Shown in pieces: positions 36,362 through 50,100 of a DNA stretch of 64,000 nt. The notes under the pieces are model-generated. The model had not been told where the DNA came from and ran no database searches. It saw only the letters and a program-made list of their open reading frames with translations. Positions within the stretch are counted from its first letter, which is position 1. Each line of letters starts with the position of its first letter. A program made the position numbers and the translations under genes. Location: the NCBI RefSeq assembly GCF_900114735.1, contig NZ_FOUA01000010.1, positions 1 to 64,000 of the forward strand, written 5' to 3'. This DNA comes from Halopseudomonas bauzanensis. GTDB taxonomy: Bacteria > Pseudomonadota > Gammaproteobacteria > Pseudomonadales > Pseudomonadaceae.

Positions 36362-38425
36362 TTACTCTTCCTTGGAATCGTGCGGCGTCTGCAGCATCTC
36401 GTCATGCTCGGCCATGTTCCAGGGCAGCACGCCCGGCGTCAGGTGCAGGAAATGCAGGTACTTCTCGAAGTGATCGAGAATGTCACCGATGAGCTCCTGC
36501 TGATCGTAGCCATAGACGTCATAGGCCTGGCCACCGCGGCGCAGGAACACCTCGGCCCGGTAGTAATAGCTGTCATCCGCCGCGGTTTCCTCGACCTCTG
36601 GATGGGCGAAGGCCGGGCGCAGATAGTCGCGCAGCCGGATCTCGTAGAGGAAGTCCAGTTGCTCCGGCACAATCACTTCCAGATATGCGCGCCGATGCTC
36701 TTCGTCATAGTGCACCTCCGCCGGCCAGGATTGGGCCTGCAACCCTTTGGCGACACGGATCATCGCCGTCAGCGCGGTGTCCTTGATAAACAGCTCGACT
36801 GCATCCTTTTCCGGGTAGTTGACGATACCGGCCAGGCGCTTCTTCCATAGCGATGTGTTGCTGCCAGTACTGCTGCGGCCTGGTTGCATGCCGGCGCTGA
36901 CAGTCTGATGGTGGCTTTCGATCACCAGTGCCCGCCACATGCCCAAGGCCGAGATCAGCATGATGATGGCGAAGGGCAGGGCGCTGGCTACTGCCATGCT
37001 CTGCAAGGCCTTGAGCCCGCCGGCCACCAGCAGTACCGAAGCCAGAACGCCACTGAGAATGGCCCAGAAACCGCGCTGCCATGCCGGTGTGGCCAGCGCC
37101 CCGCCGGAGGCCAGCGAGTCGACCACCAGTGCACCGGAGTCGGCCGAGGTGACGAAGAACAGCGTGATCAGCACCACGGTGATGGTGGAAATGATAGCGG
37201 TCAGCGGCAATTGCTCGAACAGTTTGAACAGGGCAATGGCGTTATCCGCCTGTACCTGGTCGATCAGCTCGGAATAGCCCTGGTTGATGATCAGGTGTAG
37301 CGCAGTATCGCCGAATACAGAGAACCAGAAGAAGGTGAAGATGGTGGGGACCAGCATCACCCCGAAGACAAATTGGCGAATGGTCCGCCCGCGGCTGATC
37401 TTGGCGATGAACAACCCGACGAAGGGGGCCCAGGCGATGGTCCAGCCGAAGATGAACAGCGTCCAGTTGCCGATCCAGTCACTGCGCGAATAGGCCTGCA
37501 GATTGAAGGTCCGTTCGACGATGTTGTTCAGATAGCTGCCGGTGTTCTGCAGGAAGGTTTCCAGAATGAAGATGGTCGGCCCGACGAAGAACACGAACAG
37601 CATCAACCCGGTGGCCGTTACCATGTTGACCAGGGCCAGGTTCTTGATGCCCCGGTCCATGCCAGCGACCACCGAGCCCATGGTCAGCACGGTGATGCCC
37701 GCGATGCAGGCGACCTGAACGCCGGTGCTCACGGGAATCGCCGGCCACAGATAATTGAGCCCGGCGTTGATCTGCGCCACCGACAGCCCGAGTGTGGTGG
37801 CAATGCCGAACATGGTGCCGAGAATCGCGAAGGTATCCACCGCATGGCCAATCGGTCCATGGATGCGCTCGCCGATCAGCGGATACAGCGCTGAGCGGAT
37901 CGACAGCGGCAGACCATGACGGAAGGAAAAGTACGCCAGAACCAGTCCGGTCAGCCCGTAGATCGCCCAGATATGAAAGCCCCAGTGGAAGAAAGCGATC
38001 TGCATTGCCTGTTTGGCTGCATCTACGGTGAGCCCTTCGGCACCTTCCGGCGGCTCGGCGTAATGCAGCACCGGCTCGGCCACGCCGAAGAACAACAGGG
38101 CAATACCATAGCCGGCGGAAAACAGCATGGCGAACCACGCCGGGAAACTGTATTGCGGCTCGGCATGATCCGGCCCGAGCTTGATATGTCCCCATTTGCT
38201 CATCGCCACGATCACGATGAACACCAGGAAGATTGCTACCGACAGCATGTAGAACCAGCCGAAGGTATTGGTGATGTAGCCCAGCACCGAAGAAAACAGC
38301 TCTCCTGCCAGTTCGGGTTGGCTGGCAGTACCGATGACCAGTAGCAGGATGAAGAAGAACGCCGGAATGAAGACCGGCAACAGGATGGTGGTATTCCAGA
38401 GGCGGGGTCTGGTTGTTTCCGGCAT
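36362..38425 (-). CDS. betT: BCCT-family choline transporter, BetT type
   Basis: A 687-residue inner-membrane carrier with twelve hydrophobic segments and a long cytoplasmic tail (about 170 residues), the BetT layout. WTIAWAPFVGLFIAKISRGR is the BCCT signature, and FFHWGFHIWAIYGLTG and FVTSADSGALVVDSLASGG are conserved blocks. BetT takes up choline, a precursor of the osmoprotectant glycine betaine, by a proton-driven route; the tail is involved in osmotic sensing. No bet biosynthesis genes or BetI regulator lie nearby, so substrate rests on family layout. Confidence 0.88.
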   Translation of the reverse strand: MPETTRPRLWNTTILLPVFIPAFFFILLLVIGTASQPELAGELFSSVLGYITNTFGWFYMLSVAIFLVFIVIVAMSKWGHIKLGPDHAEPQYSFPAWFAMLFSAGYGIALLFFGVAEPVLHYAEPPEGAEGLTVDAAKQAMQIAFFHWGFHIWAIYGLTGLVLAYFSFRHGLPLSIRSALYPLIGERIHGPIGHAVDTFAILGTMFGIATTLGLSVAQINAGLNYLWPAIPVSTGVQVACIAGITVLTMGSVVAGMDRGIKNLALVNMVTATGLMLFVFFVGPTIFILETFLQNTGSYLNNIVERTFNLQAYSRSDWIGNWTLFIFGWTIAWAPFVGLFIAKISRGRTIRQFVFGVMLVPTIFTFFWFSVFGDTALHLIINQGYSELIDQVQADNAIALFKLFEQLPLTAIISTITVVLITLFFVTSADSGALVVDSLASGGALATPAWQRGFWAILSGVLASVLLVAGGLKALQSMAVASALPFAIIMLISALGMWRALVIESHHQTVSAGMQPGRSSTGSNTSLWKKRLAGIVNYPEKDAVELFIKDTALTAMIRVAKGLQAQSWPAEVHYDEEHRRAYLEVIVPEQLDFLYEIRLRDYLRPAFAHPEVEETAADDSYYYRAEVFLRRGGQAYDVYGYDQQELIGDILDHFEKYLHFLHLTPGVLPWNMAEHDEMLQTPHDSKEE

Positions 38426-38511
38426 GTGGGGAAGGCTCCTTTGCCTGGATGCGCAGCTTGTGCCGCGGTGTCTGGAGACGGCTTGCCGAAGTATAGCAGC
38501 CGCTCTGGACG

Positions 38512-38968
38512 TCAGGATTCGAGGGTGTCGCAGGTCTCTACCCGGACGCGGGCGATGCCGGCGCGCAGCATGCCCAGTTCCTTGGCGGCGGCGAGCGACA
38601 CATCGATGATGCGGCTGCCCACGAAGGGGCCACGATCATTGACACGCACGGCGGTGCTACGGCCATTGAACAGGTTGGTGATGCACAGCTGGGTGTCGAA
38701 CGGCAGGCTGGGGTGCGCTGCCGTCATCGATGTTTCATCGTAGGGTTCGCCGCTGGCGGTACGTCGACCATGCAGGCGGGAGGAATAGTAGGATGCGCGG
38801 CCCTCGGCGCTGTAGCTCAGGCCGCCATCCTCATCGTTGAGACTGTCGCCGACAGCGGCGTAGCCGGACATCGACAGCAGGGCCGCCAGCGCCATCTGGC
38901 TCAGCCACACCGACTTGTTGCCGGTGCGGCCGGGGCGGGCACGACCTGAGCGCTGGCTAGCCATCGGG

Positions 38969-38976
<8 letters not shown>
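38512..38976 (-). CDS. Short RlpA-family protein
   Basis: A 154-residue exported protein with one RlpA-like double-psi beta-barrel. [19 protein letters not shown] opens the domain (about residue 59); His88 (TAAHPSLPF) and Asp114 (VRVNDRGPF) match the catalytic His and Asp of lytic RlpA, which cleaves denuded glycan strands at the septum. There is no lipobox and no SPOR domain, unlike the main P. aeruginosa RlpA, so it would not be recruited to septa in the same way. The start overlaps the end of gatB by eight bases. An alternative ATG lies four codons in (38964). Confidence 0.84.
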
Positions 38977-40414
<1,438 letters not shown>

Positions 40415-40432
40415 GATCTGTCCTCAATCCTC

Positions 40433-41884
40433 TCAGATGCCGGCCGGAGCGCGGGTGTGCCAGTCGGTGTGCTGCTGGTACTGATGCGCAACATTCAGCA
40501 GGCGGGCCTCGCTGAAATAAGGGCCCAGCAGCTGCATGCCGATCGGCAGGTCGCCAGCGAAGCCGGCCGGCAGGGCGATGCCCGGTACGCCGGCGAGGTT
40601 GGCGGTGATGGTATAGATATCGGTCAGATACAGACTCACCGGATCGTCGATCTTCTCGCCAATACGAAACGCCGGAGTGGGCGAGGTCGGGCACAGGATG
40701 ACATCCACCTGCTCGTAGGCGGCCATGAAGTCGTTCTTGATCAGCCGCCGAACCTTCTGCGCCTGCAGATAGTAGGCATCGTAGTAACCCGCAGACAGCG
40801 CATAGGCGCCGACCATGATGCGGCGCTTGACCTCGTCACCGAAGCCCTCGGCGCGCGAACGCTTGTACAGGTCGGTCAGATCCGCCGGGTTCTCGCAGCG
40901 GTAGCCGAAACGCACGCCATCGAAACGTGACAGGTTGGAGGAGGCTTCCGCCGGGGCAATGATGTAGTAGGCCGGGATGGCCAGCTCGGCATTGGGCAGG
41001 CTGATGTCCTTGATCTCGGCGCCCAGGGCCTGGAACTGCTTGACCGCGGCGGCAATGGCGTCGGCGGTGGCGGTATCCAGTCCACTGGCGAAGTATTCCT
41101 TCGGCAGACCGATGCGCAGCCCGCTGAGGGGCTGGTTGAGCTCGGCGCTGTAATCCGGCACGGGCTCGTCGACACTGGTGGAGTCCCGCTCATCGAAGCC
41201 GGCCATGGCTTGCAGCAGCAGGGCGCAGTCTTCGGCGGTGCGGGCCATCGGGCCGGCCTGATCCAGGCTGGACGCATAGGCGATCATGCCCCAGCGCGAA
41301 ATCCGACCATAGGTCGGCTTGAGACCGGTCAGTGCGGTGTAGCCCGCCGGCTGGCGGATCGAGCCGCCGGTATCGGTGCCGGTCGCCGCCGCACACAGCC
41401 GCGCCGCCACGGCAGCGGCCGAGCCGCCGGAGGAGCCGCCGGGTACATGTTCGGTATTCCACGGGTTGCGTACTGCACCGTAATAGCTGGATTCGTTGGA
41501 CGAACCCATGGCGAATTCGTCCATGTTGGTCTTGCCCAGGGTCACGGTGCCGGCGGCCAGCAGCCGGGCGGTGACGGTGGACTCATACGGCGCGATGAAG
41601 TTGTCGAGCATCTTCGAGCCGCAGCTGGTGCGTATGCCCTGGGTACAGAACAGATCCTTGTGCGCCAGCGGGATGCCGGTCAGCGGACCGGCGTCACCGG
41701 CCGCCAGGCGTGCATCGGCGACACGCGCCTGCTCCAGCGCCAGTTCCGGGGTGACGGTGATGTAGCTGTTGAGCGCACCGTCGAACTGCTCGATGCGCTT
41801 GAGGTAATGTTCGGTCAGCTCGACGCTGGAAATCGCCTTGCTGTGCAGGGCTTGGGACAAGCCGGCGAGGGTTTTCTCATGCAT
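40433..41884 (-). CDS. gatA: Asp/Glu-tRNA amidotransferase subunit A
   Basis: A 483-residue amidase-signature subunit that frees ammonia from glutamine for the amidotransferase. The Ser-cisSer-Lys triad is visible: Lys in [13 protein letters not shown], the Ser of [14 protein letters not shown], and the Ser of [12 protein letters not shown]. The C-terminal [20 protein letters not shown] is typical. It lies 41 bp after gatC. Confidence 0.97.
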   Translation of the reverse strand: MHEKTLAGLSQALHSKAISSVELTEHYLKRIEQFDGALNSYITVTPELALEQARVADARLAAGDAGPLTGIPLAHKDLFCTQGIRTSCGSKMLDNFIAPYESTVTARLLAAGTVTLGKTNMDEFAMGSSNESSYYGAVRNPWNTEHVPGGSSGGSAAAVAARLCAAATGTDTGGSIRQPAGYTALTGLKPTYGRISRWGMIAYASSLDQAGPMARTAEDCALLLQAMAGFDERDSTSVDEPVPDYSAELNQPLSGLRIGLPKEYFASGLDTATADAIAAAVKQFQALGAEIKDISLPNAELAIPAYYIIAPAEASSNLSRFDGVRFGYRCENPADLTDLYKRSRAEGFGDEVKRRIMVGAYALSAGYYDAYYLQAQKVRRLIKNDFMAAYEQVDVILCPTSPTPAFRIGEKIDDPVSLYLTDIYTITANLAGVPGIALPAGFAGDLPIGMQLLGPYFSEARLLNVAHQYQQHTDWHTRAPAGI

Positions 41885-41925
41885 GTAATTTGTCTCGTTT
41901 CAATGCGCGGCAGCAGGGTTCGATA

Positions 41926-43511
<1,586 letters not shown>

Positions 43512-43522
43512 TCGGTGCCATG

Positions 43523-43544
43523 GCGGCAGGCTTGAGCCTGCCGC
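43523..43544 (+). repeat. Strong hairpin in the mreB-mreC gap
   Basis: GCGGCAGGC and GCCTGCCGC form a perfect nine-base-pair GC-rich stem with a TTGA loop, 11 bp after the mreB stop. No T-run follows, so it is unlikely to be a full terminator. It could protect mreB mRNA 3' ends or cut read-through into mreC. Confidence 0.85.
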
Positions 43545-43565
43545 AACAGCCTATCCTGCTGCCGC

Positions 43566-43581
43566 AAGGAGCCCACCCATC
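43566..43581 (+). promoter_or_regulatory. Shine-Dalgarno and apparent ATC start codon of mreC
   Basis: AAGGAG (43566-43571) lies seven bases before ATC (43579-43581), which begins the conserved MreC N-terminus IKPLFIKGPSLGVRF. I traced the reading frame upstream into the end of mreB and found no ATG, GTG or TTG; the first usual start downstream is GTG at 43636, in the middle of the membrane helix. An ATC (or, less likely, downstream GTG) start is therefore inferred. Confidence 0.6.
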
Positions 43582-44550
43582 AAACCGCTTTTCATCAAGG
43601 GCCCGTCACTTGGGGTCCGCTTCCTGGCGCTCACGGTGCTGTCGATTGCGCTGATGGTGGTCGACGCCCGTTTTTCCGCATTGAAACCCCTGCGCTCGCA
43701 ACTGGGTATGGCGCTCATGCCGCTGTATTACGTGGCCGAGCTGCCGGTGCGCGCCTGGGATACCATCTATCTGCAGTTGACCAGCCGTGCCGATCTGATC
43801 GCGGAGAACGAAAGCCTGCGCGCCGAAGCGTTGCTGACCAAACGCAAACTGCAGAAGCTGGCGGCGCTGACCGAGCAGAACGTGCGTCTACGTGAACTGC
43901 TCAACTCCTCCGAACTGGTGGATGAACGGGTACTGGTTGCCGAGCTGATCGGCGTCGACCCCAACGCGTTCACCCAGCGCATTCTGATCGACAAGGGCGA
44001 GCGCGACGGCGTGTTTCTCGGCCAGCCGGTGCTGGATGCGACCGGCCTGATGGGCCAGGTGGTAGAAGTGTTGCCGTTCAGCGCCCGGGTGCTGTTGATC
44101 ACCGATTCATCCCACAGCCTGCCGGTGCAGATCAACCGGAACGGCCTGCGCGCCATTGCCAGCGGTACCGGCAGCAGCGATTGGCTGGAGCTGCGCCATG
44201 TAGGCGATACCGCTGATATCCGCGTGAATGACATTGTGGTCAGTTCCGGTCTGGGGCAGCGTTTTCCCGCTGGCTACCCGGTCGGTCGGGTAGCGGCGGT
44301 GGACCGCGACTCATCGCAACCCTTTGCCGAGGTGCGGGTCGAACCTACTGCGCAGCTCAACCGCAGTCGCTATCTGCTGCTGGTATTCAGCGCGGAAAGT
44401 GGTTACGGCGATGTTCTGCCGGCATTGAGCCTCGATAGCGAGGCGGTGGAAGCGGACGCTGGTGACGACGTGGCCCCGACCGACGCGCCGCCGCCGAGCG
44501 AGACCCCGCCAGCGGCGCCGGCCGCAGAGGAGCAGAACGATGCGCAGTAG
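43579..44550 (+). CDS. mreC: Rod shape-determining protein MreC
   Basis: A 323-residue bitopic protein (if started at the ATC) that links MreB to PBP2 in the elongasome. A short basic tail (KPLFIKGPSLGVR), one membrane helix (residues about 15-33), a coiled coil (AENESLRAEALLTKRKLQ) and the MreC beta domain (IGVDPNAFTQRILIDKGERD, VSSGLGQRFPAGYPVGRV) follow in order. The C-terminus has an acidic, Pro/Ala-rich tail. Starting at GTG 43636 would remove the cytoplasmic tail and half the helix. The stop overlaps mreD by 11 bases. Confidence 0.9.
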   Translation: MKPLFIKGPSLGVRFLALTVLSIALMVVDARFSALKPLRSQLGMALMPLYYVAELPVRAWDTIYLQLTSRADLIAENESLRAEALLTKRKLQKLAALTEQNVRLRELLNSSELVDERVLVAELIGVDPNAFTQRILIDKGERDGVFLGQPVLDATGLMGQVVEVLPFSARVLLITDSSHSLPVQINRNGLRAIASGTGSSDWLELRHVGDTADIRVNDIVVSSGLGQRFPAGYPVGRVAAVDRDSSQPFAEVRVEPTAQLNRSRYLLLVFSAESGYGDVLPALSLDSEAVEADAGDDVAPTDAPPPSETPPAAPAAEEQNDAQ

Positions 44551-45013
44551 CCTGATCGTGGGACTGACCTTCCTCGCTGCGCTGATCCTCAGCGTGGTAC
44601 CCATGCCGGCGCCCTTCGATACCGCTCGGCCCATGTGGCTGGCCATGGTCGTGGCCTATTGGGTGATGGCGCTGCCGCATCGGGTCGGCCTGCTGACTGC
44701 CTGGGTGGCCGGGTTGGCGATCGATGTGCTGGCCGGAGAACTGTTCGGTCAGAACGCCCTGGTAATGGTCTTGGTAGCCTGGTTGATGCTGCTGCTGTAC
44801 CAGCGTATCCGGCGTTTTCCGTTGTGGCAGCAGAGTCTGGTAATGCTGCCGGTGCTGGGTATCGCGCAGATGGTAGCGCTGTGGTTGAGCAGTCTGGTCG
44901 GTAATCGGCCACCAACGTTATTGTATCTGCTCCCGGCAGTGATCAGTGCGGTGCTCTGGCCCTGGGTATTTTCCGTGCTGCGGGGCGTAAGGCGGCGTTT
45001 CCATGTGCTCTGA
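44540..45013 (+). CDS. mreD: Rod shape-determining protein MreD
   Basis: A 157-residue inner-membrane protein with five or six hydrophobic helices, the third elongasome component. [21 protein letters not shown] and [20 protein letters not shown] match the family. The ATG at 44540 lies inside the end of mreC, and AGAGGAG precedes it. Its end overlaps maf by 11 bases. Confidence 0.93.
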   Translation: MRSSLIVGLTFLAALILSVVPMPAPFDTARPMWLAMVVAYWVMALPHRVGLLTAWVAGLAIDVLAGELFGQNALVMVLVAWLMLLLYQRIRRFPLWQQSLVMLPVLGIAQMVALWLSSLVGNRPPTLLYLLPAVISAVLWPWVFSVLRGVRRRFHVL

Positions 45014-45599
45014 GTCCACCTTGCCAGTCCATCTGGCTTCGGCATCGCCGCGCCGCCGGGAGTTGCTGGAGCAGATTGGCGTGCCGGTGCAGCGGGTGAT
45101 ATGCGCGGTGGATGAGCAGGTGTTGCCCGGGGAAGCGGCGGCAGACTATGTACAACGGGTGACCCGGGACAAGGTGCGCGCCGGCGTAGCGGTGGCACCG
45201 GCTGGGGCGGTGGTGCTGGCCGCGGATACCGCCGTGGTACTCAACGGGCGGATCCTCGGCAAGCCGACTGACCAGGAACATGCCCTGGCCATGCTGCGGG
45301 CATTATCCGCCCGGGAGCACCAGGTGATGACCGCCGTGGCGGTGGCCCGTGGCGAGGAGTTGCGCCTGCAGTTGGTTACCACCCTGGTTCGCTTCCGGCC
45401 GTTGAGCGACGCGCAGATGCTGGCCTACTGGCAGACCGGCGAGCCGGCGGACAAGGCGGGCGGCTACGGTATCCAGGGGCTGGGCGCTATTTTCATCGAG
45501 CATATCGAGGGCAGCTACAGCGCCGTGGTCGGCCTGCCCCTGGCCGAAACCGCAGAGCTTCTCGGAGAATTTTCCATCCCCTGTTGGCAGTTGCGCTGA
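45003..45599 (+). CDS. maf: Maf-family nucleotide pyrophosphatase
   Basis: A 198-residue house-cleaning enzyme that hydrolyses non-canonical or modified NTPs; the YhdE-type dTTP/UTP pyrophosphatase is the usual member at this locus. [16 protein letters not shown] opens the protein, [19 protein letters not shown] carries the metal-site Asp, and [20 protein letters not shown] is conserved near the C-terminus. It overlaps mreD by 11 bases and lies 54 bp before rng, the order seen in E. coli and Pseudomonas. Confidence 0.94.
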   Translation: MCSESTLPVHLASASPRRRELLEQIGVPVQRVICAVDEQVLPGEAAADYVQRVTRDKVRAGVAVAPAGAVVLAADTAVVLNGRILGKPTDQEHALAMLRALSAREHQVMTAVAVARGEELRLQLVTTLVRFRPLSDAQMLAYWQTGEPADKAGGYGIQGLGAIFIEHIEGSYSAVVGLPLAETAELLGEFSIPCWQLR

Positions 45600-45653
45600 C
45601 AGAGCGCGGGCGGGCCGGTATCCTGACTGTCTGACACAGAGGAAGAGGGCTCC

Positions 45654-47111
45654 ATGAGCGAAGAAATCCTGATCAATATCACGCCAATGGAGACCCGGGT
45701 CGCGCTGGTGGAAAACGGCGTCCTCCAGGAAGTCCACATCGAGCGGACCCAGCGTCGCGGCATCGTCGGCAATATCTATAAGGGCAAGGTGGTGCGGGTG
45801 CTGCCGGGCATGCAGGCGGCCTTCGTGGACATCGGCCTGGAGCGGGCAGCCTTCATTCATGCGTCGGAAATCTCCGAACGTGAAGGCGCTGCGGTCGAGC
45901 CGATCAGCGCGCTGGTGCACGATGGCAAGGCGCTGGTGGTGCAGGTTACCAAGGACCCCATCGGCACCAAGGGTGCACGGCTGACCACCCATCTGTCGGT
46001 ACCCTCGCGCTACTTGGTATACATGCCGCGTACCCCCCATGTCGGCATCTCCCTGAAGATCGATGAAGAAGCTGAGCGCGATCGGCTGCGTGACATCGTC
46101 ACTCGCTCCGTTGAGCAGGAGGGGGGTGAAGAGCGCGGCGGTTTCATCTTGCGTACCGCCGCTGAAGCCGCCCGCGAAGAAGATATCCTCATTGATATCC
46201 GTTATGTGCGCCGCCTGTGGCAGCAGATTCAGCAGCAGATGAATACCGCTCCGGCACCCTCGGTGCTGTATGAGGACCTGCCGCTGGCGCTGCGCACCCT
46301 GCGTGATCTGGCCAACCCGCGGTTGGAGAAAATTCGCATCGACTCGCGGGAAACCTTCCAAAAGGTGGAGCAGTTCGTCCATGAGTTGATGCCGGGAGTG
46401 GAAGACCTGCTGGAGCATTATCCCGGTGAGCGCCCGATCTTCGATCTGTACGGGATTGAAGATGAGATCCAGAAGGCGCTGGATCGTAAGGTCTTGCTCA
46501 AGTCCGGCGGCTATCTGGTGATCGACCAGACCGAGGCGATGACCACCATTGACGTGAATACCGGTGCCTTCGTCGGTCATCGCAATCTGGAAGAGACCAT
46601 CTTCAAGACCAACCTGGAGGCGGCGACCTCGATTGCCCGGCAGCTACGACTGCGCAACCTGGGTGGCATCATCATCATCGACTTCATCGACATGGAGGAT
46701 GAGGAACACCGCCGACAGGTACTGCGCACGCTGGAGCGTCAGCTGGAGCGTGATCACGCCAAGACCAACATCATCGGCATCACCGAGCTGGGGCTGGTGC
46801 AGATGACCCGCAAGCGCACCCGCGAAAGCCTGGAGCAGATTCTCTGCGAGCCCTGCCCATGCTGCTCGGGGCGCGGCATCCAGCGCACTGCGGAAAGCGT
46901 CTGCTACGAGATATTCCGCGAGATCATGCGCGAAGCCCGGGCCTATCAGGCCGGCGGCTATATGGTGCTGGCATCCCAGGCGGTGATCGACCGGCTGCTC
47001 GATGAGGAGTCGGGCAATGTGGCTGACCTGGAACTGTTCATCCAGCGGCCGATCAAGTTCCAGGTGGAAACCATGTATACCCAGGAACAATACGACGTGG
47101 TGCTGACCTGA
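45654..47111 (+). CDS. rng: Ribonuclease G
   Basis: A 485-residue endoribonuclease that matures the 16S rRNA 5' end and cuts some mRNAs. An S1 domain (about residues 35-125, GNIYKGKVVRVLPGMQAAFVD) is followed by RNase H-like and DNase I-like parts with catalytic Asp in TTIDVNTGAFVG and IIIDFIDMED, then the zinc link CEPCPCCSGRG. It lacks the long C-terminal scaffold of RNase E. GAGGAAGAGGG lies before the ATG. Confidence 0.96.
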   Translation: MSEEILINITPMETRVALVENGVLQEVHIERTQRRGIVGNIYKGKVVRVLPGMQAAFVDIGLERAAFIHASEISEREGAAVEPISALVHDGKALVVQVTKDPIGTKGARLTTHLSVPSRYLVYMPRTPHVGISLKIDEEAERDRLRDIVTRSVEQEGGEERGGFILRTAAEAAREEDILIDIRYVRRLWQQIQQQMNTAPAPSVLYEDLPLALRTLRDLANPRLEKIRIDSRETFQKVEQFVHELMPGVEDLLEHYPGERPIFDLYGIEDEIQKALDRKVLLKSGGYLVIDQTEAMTTIDVNTGAFVGHRNLEETIFKTNLEAATSIARQLRLRNLGGIIIIDFIDMEDEEHRRQVLRTLERQLERDHAKTNIIGITELGLVQMTRKRTRESLEQILCEPCPCCSGRGIQRTAESVCYEIFREIMREARAYQAGGYMVLASQAVIDRLLDEESGNVADLELFIQRPIKFQVETMYTQEQYDVVLT

Positions 47112-47140
47112 TCCACCCTGACCGGAGTGACTGACTTTCC

Positions 47141-50100
47141 ATGAGCTGGCAGCGCTGGTTGCGGCGTTTTCTCGACGGGCTGATCCTGCTGCTGGTGGGC
47201 TGGATGCTGCTGTCCGCGGCTTACATCAGCCTCGGCCGTCAGTTCGTGCCAGCGGTGGCGGATTATCAGGTTGAACTGGTCGAGTGGGTAGAGCAACAGA
47301 CCGGGCGCGCCATAGAGCTCCAGGATCTGCGCGGGGAAATGCAGGGCGCACATCCGGTCTTCACCTTGCGTGGGCTGCGGGTTCACGAAGCGGCCGACCC
47401 CACCAGCCCGGTACTGTTCGATCTGCAGCATGTCACCGCCCGGGTCGATGTGTTCGCCAGCCTGTGGCACCGCCAACCGGTGATGGACGCGTTGCAGCTC
47501 GAAGGTCTGTCGCTGGAGGTCATCGAAGATGCCGACAGCCATTGGCGACTTGAAGGGTTGGGGCAGAATGAGACGACCGGAGATGGCCTCGACCGCGCGC
47601 TGGAGCAACTATTCGATCAGCGCCGCATTACCCTGCTGGATACCCGTATCCGCATCAGCCCCTGGGCGCAACCCGACTGGGTGTTCACCGACGGTGATCT
47701 GACGCTGGTGAATGAGGGTGCCCGCCACCGCCTGGATGCTCAGGTGCGGTTGCCGGATGAGCAGCAAGTCCGGCTGCAACTCAACGGTCGTATGCCGGAT
47801 CGGGACTGGCGGCGGGCCGAGCTGGATTTCTTTGCCGCGTTACCGGCCAGTGACTGGAGCGACTGGCTACCGGCCGAGGTCTTGCGCGCGGCCCGCATCG
47901 AGCGGCTGGTGGCCGGCGGCGAGCTGTGGGGGCGCTGGCAGGACAATCGCATGCAGCAGCTCCGTGGGTTGCTGCAGGCTCCGGCGCTCGAGTTGGATCT
48001 GCTGCGGCCGGCGCCGTCGGTGCAGGATCTGAGCATGGGCTTCGAGCTGCAGCTATCCGATGAGCTGCAGCGGCTGAATATCGACGATCTGCGTCTGCGC
48101 CTGGACGAACAGAGCTGGCCTGCCACGCGGGCGCAACTGCAACGTCAGCCAGCGGATGGGCACTGGCAGGCCCGTATCGATCAGTTGCCGCTGGATCTGC
48201 TTGGCCGGTGGCTGGGCGGTGTGTTGCCGGACGAGCAGAGCGCCGAGATCCTCGACACCCTGGCGCCGGAAGGTACCTTGCGGGATGTATCGCTGAGCGG
48301 CAGTGACTGGTCCGATTTCCTCGACTGGTCGGTGCTGGCGCGGCTGGAGAACGTCGGTGTGCAGGCCAGGGAAGGCGTGCCGGCATTTGCCGGTATCAGC
48401 GGCGTGGTTGCCGGCACGCCGTCCGCTGGCGAACTGCGGGTCGACAGCCGCGACTGGAGCATGCATCTGCCGCGGCTGTTTCCCGAGCGCTGGGAATACG
48501 ACAGCCTGGTCGGCGCACTGAACTGGAATTGGTCGAATGAAGAAGGGCTGAAACTGGCGGTGCCAGGCGCGGCGGTAACGGGGGTTGAAGGCGCTGGTGC
48601 CGCCACCCTGGAGCTGCATCTGCCGCGGCCTGGTGGCATACCGACCATGAACCTGCGTGTGGCCCTGCGTGACAGCCGTGCCGAATACCACAGCCGCTAT
48701 CTGCCTACCCTGTCCTCGGCGATGAGCCCGGCACTGGCCGAATGGCTTGCCGCCTCGCAGCTCGCTGGCACGGTGCCGCTGGCGATCTTTACCTACGAAG
48801 GGTCGCTGCTCAAGGCGGCGACCAGTGACGAGCGGCAAATCAGCCTGTTCGGCCGGCTGGAGCAGGGCCGCCTGCTGTTCCAGGACGGGTGGCCAACCTT
48901 GGAGCAGGTCAATGGCTCGCTGCATCTGCATAACACCGACCTGACCGTCGATCAGGCGCAAGGGCAACTGCTGCAGACCCAGCTTGACGATATCGAGGTG
49001 ACTCTCGGGCGTGACGCGGAGCAGAACCTGCAATTGCTGATCGGCGGCGACTTTGCCGGGCCATTGCAGGACGGTCTGCAACTGATGCAGCAAACCCCAT
49101 TGGCCAGACTCACCGGTGATCCATTGCAGGGCTGGAGCGGGGCGGGGGAGGTGCAGGGTGACTTGCAGTTGGGTATTCCGCTGGGAGCTGGCCGGCAACC
49201 CGCTGTCCTGTTGCGGATGCAGGCCCGGGCGCAGCAACTGAATATTCCACAACTGCAGGCGCCGCTGCAGGAACTGGCTGGTAATTTCAGTTATGAGCAC
49301 GGCAAAGGGCTGCTCAGTGAGGCGGTCAGTGCGCGGTTTCTGGGCCAGCCGGTCACCGGCCGTCTCGATCTGCGCGGTGCCGATCAGCGCCTGCGCCTGC
49401 AAGGCCGTCATAAGGTAGCGAATCTGCACGATTGGCCGCTGCTGGCGGCGTTGCCGGAGCAATTGGCCGAAGGCAGCTTCGGCTGGAACGCCGAGCTGTT
49501 GCTGGGCGACGATCTGCGCCGCCTGCTGGTGCGCAGTGACCTCAAGGGCGTGCAACTCAACCTGCCAGGCCCCCTGGCCAAGGCTGCCGATAGCAGCCTG
49601 CCGAGTGAGCTGCAGCTGGACATGGGGCCAGCGCTGCGCTGGCAATGGCGGCTCGGTGACGACCTGCACGGCCTGTTGGTCGACCGCGATCGTGCGCTAT
49701 CAGGTGACATCCGCTACCGCCAGGGCACGGCTCGCCTGACAGCGAGGCAGGGCGTCTCGGTCAGCGCCCGGTTCGACGAATTCGACTGGAGCCAATGGCA
49801 GAACTGGTTCAATTCCGGGGTATTGCCGCAGGAGGGGTTAGCCGAAGCGCTTGAGCAGCAGGATCAGGGGCCCATGCAGTGGTTGAGCGGAGTGCATGTA
49901 GAAACCGGGCGCTTCACCGGGTTCGGGCTGGAGTTGAGTGATCTGGCTGTGGTTGCCAGGCCGTTGCAAGGGGGCTGGGAGCTGAACACCAGCCATCCTG
50001 ATCTGCAGGGCAGTATTACTCTGCCCACGGCGAAGGATGGCGTGATCGCCGTGAAGCTGCAGCGCCTGGGCTTCCCCAAGGCCAATGATCTGCCAGCGCA

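Noticed and set aside
45303-46580. A 425-codon frame antisense to maf and rng
   Set aside because: Shadow of rng codons; no start signal, no family features.
48053-49669. A 538-codon frame antisense to yhdP
   Set aside because: Gln/Leu-rich translation typical of reversed high-GC codons; yhdP is well supported.
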